Origin: Brucella sp. 21LCYQ03 | GTDB lineage: Bacteria > Pseudomonadota > Alphaproteobacteria > Rhizobiales > Rhizobiaceae | Length of the DNA: 64,000 nucleotides | Direction: 5' to 3' | Assembly (NCBI RefSeq): GCF_023554105.1 | Contig: NZ_JAMJWE010000018.1 | Span: 19,138-83,137 of the forward strand | Part shown: positions 52,569 to 60,281 of the stretch, in pieces | Layout of the letters: the number at the start of each line of letters is the position of its first letter | Numbering within the stretch: the stretch's first letter is position 1 | Position numbers and translations under genes: made by a program | Notes under the pieces: model-generated | What the model was told of the DNA's origin: nothing | What the model saw: the letters and a program-made list of their open reading frames with translations, nothing else | Database searches by the model: none

Positions 52569-53021
52569 CTAAGCTTCAGTGCAGGGTTTAGGCTCAAGAT
52601 CTAGGAGGGTAAGAATATTGGGCTGGGCTGCGACCAAATCGGCTATGCTATATTTTGACAGCACTCGGAAAAATGCACTCAGCGCCTCGCGGAATACCGT
52701 GGAGACTCCATATTTGTCGCTGGAAGGGCAGTCGCCATCTCCTTCAAGATGATCCGACAAAACGAAATTTTCTTCTGTGATTCTGACTACCTGAAAAAGA
52801 GTTATCTCGTCTGAAGATTTAGCCAGCCTGATGCCTCCACTCCGCCCCCTGATGGTTTCAACTAAGCCAGCCTGCACGAGGGGTTGAAGAATTTTGAAGA
52901 GAAACAGATCGGAGATTCCATATACGCGTGCGATCTCTGAGACGCGGGAAATCTGCCCCTCATTGGTTGCGCAATACATAAGAAGACGGACTGCATAATT
53001 TGATTGCTTTGTTAAACGCAT
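52569..53021 (-). CDS. Rrf2-family regulator, RirA-like, cluster cysteines mostly lost
   Basis: A 150-residue winged-helix regulator starting MRLTKQSNYAVRLLMYCATNEG, very like the iron regulator RirA through GISDLFLFKILQPLVQAGLVETIRGRSGGIRL. In RirA three cysteines hold the Fe-S cluster. Here the region reads SDHLEGDGDCPSSDKYGV, with only C98 left and His and Tyr at the other places. It may sense something else or be constitutive. It lies convergent with the crcB pair; 52370-52568 has no gene. Confidence 0.75.
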   Translation of the reverse strand: MRLTKQSNYAVRLLMYCATNEGQISRVSEIARVYGISDLFLFKILQPLVQAGLVETIRGRSGGIRLAKSSDEITLFQVVRITEENFVLSDHLEGDGDCPSSDKYGVSTVFREALSAFFRVLSKYSIADLVAAQPNILTLLDLEPKPCTEA

Positions 53022-53547
53022 TGCTTCCTTAGGAATACTTCAGCTTCAAACGGCCCTTAAATGAAGCTTAAGACTAACGTTTGCAAAGCATTGTGTAAAT
53101 TAGAATTGTTGGAAAGTGGGGCGAATAACCCGTGCTTTGGCGTTGGTGATAGAAAAGGGAGCAGAAGTTCCGATGTCATCGTGTGGTGCCCGTCCGGATA
53201 CAGATTTACGAATTTTCTTACGTCTAGTTTCTTGCCATATTCCCTGTGCGTGCGCCTAAAGCCATAGCCACGGGTCCGATCAACCCCAAGGTTGCGAGTG
53301 CCAGCAATGGCAGATTTCGAGAAACCGCAAATGGCTTCGGAACGGCTGGGAAGGGGGCGGAGGTTGTTGGACTGTTAAGCGCGCCATGCATAACGATCGG
53401 GGAGCCGAAAATTTGCTGTTAGTGGTCGTTTTAGCTTTTCATCCTGCTAACTACCATAAAGGGATGGCAAACCCACTGACAGGTTTCAGTCTAGCATAAA
53501 ATAAAACCGACCTCCAATATTGAAGACGTTATTTGTATGTTGCGTGT
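53022..53547. other. Gene-free region before repC relic
   Basis: About 525 bases with no protein-like frame. It probably contains the promoter of the RirA-like gene and decayed DNA from the replicon that left the repC tail. Confidence 0.45.
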
Positions 53548-53790
53548 TTTGCGGCAGTTTCGAGATTGGTTTCGATCTTCTTAGGGCTTTCCCAAGCTGC
53601 TTATCGTGACGCTATCCGTATTTAAGGTCTTGAGAGCGCTTTAGCTCTTATTGCTGGCATCCCGCAGAAAGGTTCTGAGATCGCGTGTGCGGGTGGATAT
53701 TTGAGGTCTCTAGTCATCAAGGCGAGGGAAGGGGGCTTTTGGGTGATCGAGATGCTTATGGGGAGCTTGAGAAGTCGGGTTTATCAGTAA
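53548..53790 (+). pseudogene. C-terminal remnant of a third repC
   Basis: A plus-strand frame ending at TAA 53788 reads FLGLSQAAYRDAI, then an in-frame TAA at 53623-53625, then GLESALALIAGIPQKGSEI, ACAGGYLRSLVIKAREGGF and MLMGSLRSRVYQ. By hand alignment 54 of 70 residues match the C terminus of the repC at 35692-36858. The N-terminal ~300 residues are missing. It is an inactive relic of a further repABC-type replicon. Confidence 0.8.
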
Positions 53791-53871
53791 ATTTGCCGTC
53801 GTGTATAGCATGCTAACGGCGATCTAAGGTGTAGGTTGATCAACATCACGGGACAAATAATGGGGTAGGCT

Positions 53872-54048
53872 ATGTCTGATATTATCAGAACCGAACTCGA
53901 ACACATCAAAGCTAAGATTCAAGAAATTAAAACTAAGATTCATGCTCGCTCCGAACAGCCAGATCATGAACGAGAACAAGAAGATGCAGCAATACGTATG
54001 CAGCTGAATGATATGGTCGGCCAAATTAATGCAATTCTTCCGCATTGA
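53872..54048 (+). CDS. Small helical protein, 58 residues
   Basis: ATG 53872 with GGGGTAGG just before. The product (MSDIIRTELEHIKAKIQEIK, then TKIHARSEQPDHEREQEDAA and a final NDMVGQINAILPH) is highly charged and probably a coiled coil. It is just downstream of the repC relic. Function unknown; the regular heptad-like pattern supports a real gene. Confidence 0.5.
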   Translation: MSDIIRTELEHIKAKIQEIKTKIHARSEQPDHEREQEDAAIRMQLNDMVGQINAILPH

Positions 54049-54108
54049 AATTGTCGATAATGATGGCGGCTAACCTGCGGGGGGGGCGGATAAAAACCTG
54101 GACTGGTT

Positions 54109-54212
54109 TTACGGCACAATGCCAAGTCTGTTTCGATATTCGATTGGGCTTCTTGCGCCAAGTGACATTTTGATCCGTTTCTCGTTGTACCATCGAATGT
54201 AGCCATCATCTG
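54109..54212 (-). mobile_element. 3' fragment of IS3-family transposase orfB
   Basis: Minus-strand frame YIRWYNEKRIKMSLGARSPI then EYRNRLGIVP and a stop at 54109, the usual C terminus of IS3-family OrfB. It abuts the end of the P-type ATPase gene (stop 54206). The rest of the IS is missing. Flanking GATGGCGGCTAACC (from 54062) may be its outer end. Confidence 0.75.
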
Positions 54213-56056
54213 ACGGTTGGTGAGATTCTCAACACTCGCAGTGCATTGACAATGACGGTGACATCAATCGCTTCCTGGAGCAATGCGCCTTGGACAGGTA
54301 ACAGAAAACCTAACGCCGCTGCGACCATAGCAAGCACCGAAAGTCCGATACCCATCACAACACTTTCGATTGCAATGCGCCTTGATCGCTTGGCAATTTC
54401 TATCCCGGCGCGAAGTGTGTCTATTCTATCTACGAGAAGAACGACATCGGCCGCCTCTGCCGAGGCTGCCGCTCCCCTCGCACCCATGGCAACGCCAATA
54501 TCAGCCGCTGCAAGTGCGGGCGCGTCATTGACACCATCTCCGACCATCATCACAGGGCCGTTCTTACGCTCGCTGAGTACGGTCAGCACCTTTTGATCGG
54601 GTGAAAGCTCGGAGTAGATCGCATCAAATCGCAAACCCTTAGTGATGCGTTTGGCCACTGCCGCACGATCACCTGTCGCCAGCACTATTCGTTTTACGCC
54701 GTCTTTGCGTAAGCCGTGTAACGTATCGACCACTTCGTCGCGCAAGCGATCGGCCAGAATGATATAACCCGCGACGCCACCATCTATCGCCACTGCAACC
54801 AGGGCCGCCCCAGCTTCTGTATCGGGGATTTCACTCAGTTTTGCATTGACCTGCCTCTCAACGAAGATGCGTCCGCCGACAACGACGCTTTTGCCATCGA
54901 CCCAGCCCGCCACGCCATCTCCTGCCATTTCGCTTACATCGGTCGGTAATACAAGGTTTATACCACGCCCCTGAGCGGCCAGTACAAGAGCCTGCGCCAT
55001 CGGATGTTTGGACACTTGGTCAAGGGAGGCTGCGAAACACAGTAGATCATTTTCACTCAATCCTGGCTGCGCGTTGATTGAACTAATTTGTGGGCGGCCA
55101 TCTGTCAGTGTTCCAGTCTTGTCCAGCACCAACGTGTTGATACGAGCCATGTTCTCTAATGGACGTGCACCCTTTACCAGCACGCCGAAATGAGCGGCGC
55201 GCGATAGTCCCGCAACAAGAGCGACGGGCACCGCCAAGATGAGAGGACATGGTGTCGCCACGACGAGAACGGCGACCGACCTAATCGGGTCTCCCGTGAA
55301 AAACCACGCGCCGAAGGCGATTAAGACGGTTACTATCAGAAAGCCGATAGACCATTGGTCTGCTAGCCTAGATATCGGGGCTTTCGAATGCTGGGCCTCT
55401 TCCACGAGCCGAACAATGCCAGCGTAGGTGCTATCTTTTGCTTCGTGCTTGGCAACGATATCGAAAGCATCGCCAGCATTCATTGAACCGCTTAGCACAT
55501 CTGCTCGCGACGCAAGCGAAACCGGAAGTGCCTCTCCCGTCAATGCAGACATGTTCACAAAAGCTTTTACGGAAGTTATACTTCCGTCAACGGGGATGAC
55601 GTCTCCCTGACGGATCAGAAGGCGGTCACCCGGGCGAATAGTTTCAACCGCAATCTCTTCGAGATGGTCACCGACATATCGCATTGTTGTTCGCGGTGCG
55701 CGGGACAGCAAAGCGTGCATCTCACGGCGTGCTCGTCCCTCGGCAAAGCTCTCAAGAAAGGCCCCGCCAGTATACATGAGGGCGACAATCGCAGCCGCCA
55801 GCATTTCCCCAAATGCCAGTGCGGCCGACATAGACATCGCGGCGACGATATCTAGCCCAAACTCCTTTCGGCATAAACTCCGGAGAATCTCGACGAGCAA
55901 AGACGCCAGCACAGGCAAAGTGGCAATTGCCCAGATTATCCGTGCTCCCGAGGAGTAGCCGGAAAAGTGCACGCCGAGCCCCATCACAAGTCCGCACAAG
56001 GCAAAAATCAGCAGGATTGTTTTTGATCGATCTTCAACCGAGAACCGCATCTTCAT
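54206..56056 (-). CDS. Heavy-metal P1B-type ATPase with TPC motif
   Basis: A 616-residue metal pump. Phosphorylation site DKTGTLT (D312), TGEALP (actuator), SKHPMA in place of SEHP, and MVGDGVNDAPAL. The membrane metal motif is TPC (268-270), not CPC; there is no N-terminal metal-binding domain. TPC ATPases have been linked to iron, nickel or cobalt, so those are more likely than copper, but the metal is unknown. It runs into an IS3 fragment at its 3' end; the C terminus looks nearly complete. Confidence 0.88.
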   Translation of the reverse strand: MKMRFSVEDRSKTILLIFALCGLVMGLGVHFSGYSSGARIIWAIATLPVLASLLVEILRSLCRKEFGLDIVAAMSMSAALAFGEMLAAAIVALMYTGGAFLESFAEGRARREMHALLSRAPRTTMRYVGDHLEEIAVETIRPGDRLLIRQGDVIPVDGSITSVKAFVNMSALTGEALPVSLASRADVLSGSMNAGDAFDIVAKHEAKDSTYAGIVRLVEEAQHSKAPISRLADQWSIGFLIVTVLIAFGAWFFTGDPIRSVAVLVVATPCPLILAVPVALVAGLSRAAHFGVLVKGARPLENMARINTLVLDKTGTLTDGRPQISSINAQPGLSENDLLCFAASLDQVSKHPMAQALVLAAQGRGINLVLPTDVSEMAGDGVAGWVDGKSVVVGGRIFVERQVNAKLSEIPDTEAGAALVAVAIDGGVAGYIILADRLRDEVVDTLHGLRKDGVKRIVLATGDRAAVAKRITKGLRFDAIYSELSPDQKVLTVLSERKNGPVMMVGDGVNDAPALAAADIGVAMGARGAAASAEAADVVLLVDRIDTLRAGIEIAKRSRRIAIESVVMGIGLSVLAMVAAALGFLLPVQGALLQEAIDVTVIVNALRVLRISPTVR

Positions 56057-56147
56057 AGTCTCCCCGACCTATAGAATGAGCAAATTTTAAAGCCCTGTCT
56101 CTCACCGGCTACAATAATTCTTCTTTACATATGTATTCCCTATAAAC

Positions 56148-56342
56148 TCAGATCGACGGCCAGACCGCTGTGCCAACTAGGGCCCCAATACTAGCCGTGA
56201 TTGCCATGGCCAATGCGCCCCAAAAAGTGACGCGAACGGTTGCCTTAAGCATATTAGCTCCTCCCGCCTTGGCGCCGTGCACCGCTGCGCGAAGCCATCC
56301 GATCCGAGATACGAGGTGGTTTTCTGTATGCAATCGGCTCAT
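56148..56342 (-). pseudogene. VIT1/CCC1-family transporter with internal deletion
   Basis: A 64-residue frame (ATG 56342 after GGAGG) joins the usual VIT N terminus (MSRLHTENHLVSRIGWLRAA) directly to the usual C-terminal helix (GGANMLKATVRVTFWGALAM and the rest). In full-length members these are separated by roughly 150-160 residues. The fusion is in frame, but four of five helices are gone. Best read as a deletion remnant of an iron/manganese transporter. Confidence 0.7.
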
Positions 56343-56514
56343 TGAGCTACCTCCGGACGTTGGATTCATATCATCATACCTCTATCGAGACCCTTTGCCA
56401 GTGGACTGAAAATTTGAAGTTATAGAATTCTTCTCCGGCGATTGGGCTTTTACCTTTTTCGTTAGAGTTTATGCGCAGGTTTTGAGGATCGGCCTGTTCG
56501 AGGGAGGCTTGAAA

Positions 56515-56556
56515 ACATCAACATTATACATTATAGTATATTATATTATATAATGT
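56515..56556. promoter_or_regulatory. AT-rich palindromic operator, probable BigR site
   Basis: The stretch upstream of blh is almost pure A/T with overlapping palindromes around TATAGTATATTATATTATATA. BigR binds AT-rich palindromes at the promoter of its own operon and is released by persulfidation. The SD GGAGG for blh follows. Confidence 0.6.
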
Positions 56557-56573
56557 TATTGTCGGAGGCAAAG

Positions 56574-57872
56574 ATGCCCATCACCAAAGTATCTGAGAAG
56601 CTGTCGGTATCTTCGCAGCCAAACGCGCAACAACTCAGTGCACTAGGCCGAAGTGGCTTCAAAACGCTGATCAACAACCGTCCCGATAACGAAAGCGCAG
56701 ACCAGCCGGAAAATCAGGCGGAATGCGATGCAGCCCACGAATACGATCTCTCTTATGCATATATTCCGGTCACAATGAATACGATCACTGAAGCTGATGT
56801 GCGTGCGTTTCAGGCGGCGGTCAGAAAATCGGACGGCCCAGTGCTTGCGCATTGCAAGACGGGTATGCGCTCGCTCAGCCTTTATCTGATCGGCGAGGTT
56901 TTGGACGGACGCATGTCTGTTGAAAACGTCTTACCATTCGGACATCAGCTCGGCTTTGATACCAGTGTCGCAGTATCGTGGCTTAAACGTTTTGCTGACC
57001 TTCAACCGCGGGTAAAAGGCTTTTTCGATAAGCGAACCTCCAGTGTTCAGTACGTGGTGTCCGATCCGACGACCGGTATGTGCGCCATTGTAGATCCCGT
57101 TCTCGACTTTGATGAAAAGTCGGGGTCCACGGCGACGATCAATGCAGACGCAATTCTCAATTACGTCAGTAATAGTGGCCTGACGGTCGAATGGATTCTC
57201 GACACTCATCCACACGCCGACCACTTTTCCGCAGCTCAGTACCTCAAGGAGAAAACCGGTGCGAAAATGGCTATCGGCGAGCATGTAATCGACGTCCAGA
57301 AGCTGTGGAAGGAGATCTACAACTGGCCCGAACTTGCTACGGATGGCTCGCAATGGGATCGGCTGTTTGCCGATGGTGAAGCGTTTAAGGTTGGTTCCAT
57401 CGATGCCAGAGTCATGTTCTCGCCGGGACATACGCTCGCTTCAATCACTTACGTGGTCGGCGATACGGCTTTTGTCCACGACACAGTTTTTATGCCCGAC
57501 AGCGGTACGGCGCGCGCGGATTTTCCCGGCGGCGATGCGCGAGCATTGTGGGAGTCAATCCAGAATATCATAGCACTTCCCGATGAGACACGGCTATTCA
57601 CCGGACATGATTACCAGCCGAGCGGTCGTGCGCCGCGTTGGGAAAGCACTGTGGCTGATCAAAAGAAGCACAATCCGCACCTGGCGGGCGTATCGGAAGA
57701 AGCCTTCATTACCTTACGAACCAAGCGAGACAATACCCTGCCAATGCCAAAGCTGATCCTGCATGCGCTACAGGTAAACATAAGCGGCGGGCGACTGCCT
57801 GAGCCAGAAGCCAACGGTAAGCGCTATCTGAAGTTTCCACTGGACGCGTTGGAAGGGGCCGCATGGGAATGA
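56574..57872 (+). CDS. blh: Blh: sulfurtransferase-persulfide dioxygenase fusion
   Basis: A 432-residue protein. The N-terminal DUF442 domain has a phosphatase-like/rhodanese-like loop with C94 in LAHCKTGMRS. The C-terminal metallo-beta-lactamase domain has THPHADHFSA, SPGHTLAS, VHDTVFMPDSGTARADFPGGDA and TGHDYQPSGR, as in ETHE1-type persulfide dioxygenases. It oxidises glutathione persulfide made from sulfide. I start at ATG 56574 (GGAGG before it) rather than 56553. Overlaps bigR by 10 bases. Confidence 0.92.
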   Translation: MPITKVSEKLSVSSQPNAQQLSALGRSGFKTLINNRPDNESADQPENQAECDAAHEYDLSYAYIPVTMNTITEADVRAFQAAVRKSDGPVLAHCKTGMRSLSLYLIGEVLDGRMSVENVLPFGHQLGFDTSVAVSWLKRFADLQPRVKGFFDKRTSSVQYVVSDPTTGMCAIVDPVLDFDEKSGSTATINADAILNYVSNSGLTVEWILDTHPHADHFSAAQYLKEKTGAKMAIGEHVIDVQKLWKEIYNWPELATDGSQWDRLFADGEAFKVGSIDARVMFSPGHTLASITYVVGDTAFVHDTVFMPDSGTARADFPGGDARALWESIQNIIALPDETRLFTGHDYQPSGRAPRWESTVADQKKHNPHLAGVSEEAFITLRTKRDNTLPMPKLILHALQVNISGGRLPEPEANGKRYLKFPLDALEGAAWE

Positions 57873-58210
57873 TCGTGGACAGGATGGCAATAATGAAAGC
57901 GGGGCTATCTTCGATTGAACTATCTCTGCGCGCGGGCGAAGTGGCAGACCTGCTCAAGACACTGTCCCATCCAGCGCGTCTGATGATCGTTTGCAGCCTT
58001 GTGGAAGGCGAGTATTCCGTTGGGAAGCTGGAAGAAAAAATCGGCGTTCATCAACCGCACCTGTCGCAGCACCTAACCGTATTGCGCAGCTCCAGAATAG
58101 TCGAGACGCGACGAGATGGAAAACAGATTTTTTATCGCCTCACAGAAGACAAGGCGGCTCAACTGGTCGCCGCCCTTTATGACATCTTTTGCGAGGAGGG
58201 CGTAAAATGA
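57863..58210 (+). CDS. bigR: BigR persulfide-sensing ArsR-family repressor
   Basis: A 115-residue winged-helix protein with LSHPARLMIVCSLVEGEYSV and HQPHLSQHLTVLRSSRIVETRR. C44 and C110 match the two redox cysteines of BigR/SqrR that form a di- or polysulfide when sulfide rises. Start may be ATG 57863 or one of the next in-frame starts. Overlaps the following gene (AATGA). Confidence 0.92.
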   Translation: MGMIVDRMAIMKAGLSSIELSLRAGEVADLLKTLSHPARLMIVCSLVEGEYSVGKLEEKIGVHQPHLSQHLTVLRSSRIVETRRDGKQIFYRLTEDKAAQLVAALYDIFCEEGVK

Positions 58211-58617
58211 TCACTTATCTACCCTCACTTATCGGCGGGATGTTAATCGGTATTTCAGCAGCGATGCTCCTGATCCTTAACGGCAGGATTGCTGGAGTAA
58301 GCGGAATCGTCGGGCGACTTTTACAGAGAAGCGCGTCGTTAACAAACCTTGCGTTCGTCGTGGGACTGGTAATCGGGCCAATTAGTTATCTGACCGTTTT
58401 CGGCACCTGGCCCACTGTGCAAATTACTACTGGGTGGCCACTGATCATCGTCGCCGGACTTCTTGTCGGTTTCGGTTCGCGCATGGGATCTGGCTGCACG
58501 AGCGGGCACGGTGTGTTGGGGCTGGCTCGTCTGTCACCGCGATCAATTGCAGCGGTTGCTACCTTTCTGGGAACAGGAGTGATTGCTGTTACTGTGCTGC
58601 GAGGTGTGGGGCTATGA
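58207..58617 (+). CDS. YeeE/YedE-family transporter half 1 (PmpA-like)
   Basis: A 136-residue, four-helix membrane protein with [20 protein letters not shown], the Cys-bearing motif of the YeeE/YedE (thiosulfate/sulfur) family. The ATG overlaps the bigR stop, and its own stop overlaps the next gene. It probably moves sulfur compounds in concert with Blh. Confidence 0.9.
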   Translation: MITYLPSLIGGMLIGISAAMLLILNGRIAGVSGIVGRLLQRSASLTNLAFVVGLVIGPISYLTVFGTWPTVQITTGWPLIIVAGLLVGFGSRMGSGCTSGHGVLGLARLSPRSIAAVATFLGTGVIAVTVLRGVGL

Positions 58618-59045
58618 ACCTAAAGTTTTACCAATTCTTCAGCGCTCTAGGCTCCGGTGCCATTTTCGGTTTTGGACTGTCTATGTCTGGAATGCTCAAT
58701 CCCGTTCGTGTACAAGGCTTTCTCGACATTTTCGGCGCTTGGGACCCAAGTCTTGCGTTTGTTCTCGGCGGCGCGGTTAGCATCGCCTTCATTGGTGTTA
58801 AAATGACGAAGCGGATGCAGCATCCTACATTCGACGACAGTTTTCATTTGCCAACGCGTCGACGGATCGATGCGCCTCTTATCATTGGCTCGGCGCTGTT
58901 CGGTCTGGGATGGGGCATTGGCGGCTTTTGCCCCGGTCCCGCTATAGCGTCATTGTCGATGGGGTTGCCTCAAACTATTCTCTTCGTCATCGCCATGCTA
59001 GTTGGGATGATCGGGTATGACAGAATCTGGGGTACACAGCTTTGA
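58614..59045 (+). CDS. YeeE/YedE-family transporter half 2 (DUF6691, PmpB-like)
   Basis: A 143-residue membrane protein: [25 protein letters not shown] and [17 protein letters not shown], the partner Cys motif. Start at ATG 58614 overlapping the previous stop by four bases. The two halves together make one transporter. Confidence 0.9.
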   Translation: MNLKFYQFFSALGSGAIFGFGLSMSGMLNPVRVQGFLDIFGAWDPSLAFVLGGAVSIAFIGVKMTKRMQHPTFDDSFHLPTRRRIDAPLIIGSALFGLGWGIGGFCPGPAIASLSMGLPQTILFVIAMLVGMIGYDRIWGTQL

Positions 59046-59051
59046 GCAATT

Positions 59052-59180
59052 CTATCTTTTGGCAATAGGTTCTGGCGGTACCCCGTCATCCCCCTGCTTG
59101 AGAATAAACACCTTCTGGGCATCTGAAAACTTCGATGCTTCCCACTCCTTCTCCCAGCCCGGAAAATAGCGCGGAAAACT
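59052..59180 (-). mobile_element. 5' fragment of IS3-family orfA
   Basis: Minus-strand frame YFPGWEKEWEASKFSDAQKV followed by FILKQGDDGVPPEPIAKR and a stop at 59052. ASKFSDAQKxFILKQGDDG is the usual start of IS3-family OrfA. The HTH and everything after it are lost. It lies directly after the sulfur transporter genes. Confidence 0.7.
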
Positions 59181-59240
59181 CTAATCATAAACGGTCCAGT
59201 TTTAAGTGAGCAGAGCAGTTCGGCTTTTCGTCCGCCATCG

Positions 59241-59645
59241 CTATACTGTCGAAGATTCATGGTGCAGTTTAAGGTCGGTCTGCCCGAAATCCTGTCCTTT
59301 AAACAGCAGCGGTGCTTTAGATACGCTGGCCACAGCATAGGAATAGCAGTCACCCATGTTCAGACTGGCTGGGTGACGGCCTTTGCCAAATCGATCAAAT
59401 GCTTGTTCAGCCGCGCGATAATGCGCTTGATCGAAAGCTATTGCTGTGATGTTTGGCAAATCCACGAGCTGATCGATAATTGCAGCGGCATTTTGAAACC
59501 CCTTGCCTGTCAAAACCATGCGTGTTTCCAGCAGTGGGGGCCAGCCGATAAGCGCGGCCTCGCGACGCAGCAACCGTTGGAACTCATCAGCTTCCGGTTC
59601 GTGCAAGGCCATGGCCAGGATGACCGACGTATCGATGGTGATTAT
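59241..59645 (-). pseudogene. VapC-like PIN toxin with lost start codon
   Basis: The PIN frame reads IITIDTSVILAMALHEPEAD, LLETRMVLTGKGFQNA and SLNMGDCYSYAVA, keeping the acidic positions. But the expected ATG overlapping the antitoxin stop is ATA (59645-59643). The next ATG (59612) would delete the first catalytic Asp strand. So active toxin is unlikely unless ATA or another codon initiates. Confidence 0.65.
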
Positions 59646-59899
59646 CGCGGCAGTCCATTCTCATCATAGAGGTCGTCGTGAGCCGAAGTTGTGCCGGCAG
59701 GCACCGTTTGTCGGCCTTCAGCCATAAGATCCAGCATCGCATCGAAAGGGGTTAATGCCTGCTGCCGGCGCAATTCCTAGTCATAACGCTCCAACGCACG
59801 CTCAACGAGCCGGTTCACCGGCATGCCTGTTCGCTTTGACAGTGCATGTGCCAGATCGCGCGCCTTGGAGCTGCGCACCGACAACTGTGGTTCGGACAT
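59642..59899 (-). pseudogene. VapB-like antitoxin with internal stop
   Basis: From ATG 59899 the frame reads MSEPQLSVRSSKARDLAHAL and KRTGMPVNRLVERALERYD, then TAG at 59779-59777, then ELRRQQALTPFDAMLDLMAE and a C-terminal tail ending DENGLPR at TAA 59642. Without the stop it is an 85-residue VapB/PSK-type antitoxin. Both genes of the pair therefore look decayed. Confidence 0.65.
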
Positions 59900-60281
59900 G
59901 GCCTTTTTCCTCAAATCGAACGAGACCCTAGCAAATTACAGTCTTGGTGGCAATGTAATCACCGATGATGGCTAACCTCCGATAACTGAAAACCCACGCA
60001 GGCACTATATGAAGGCTGGCTTAACATTAAAGCCTCACGGCGAGCTTATTTTAAACACCTGGATGGTATAGGCGCCGAAATTAGCTCCCCTAGCTGTAGA
60101 GCGACAATCAACGTAGGAATAGCGTCAATCTAGATGAGTTTGTCGCGATGAGCGTCACGTAGGGAGGGCTTGCCCTTCCGAAGGGACGTTTATCGCGACG
60201 GCGCAAACCCAGTTGGGTTCACGCCGTCTGGTGATCGCGATGTGTTGGGTGCATTTTTCTTTTCTCACAAAGGAAGAATGC

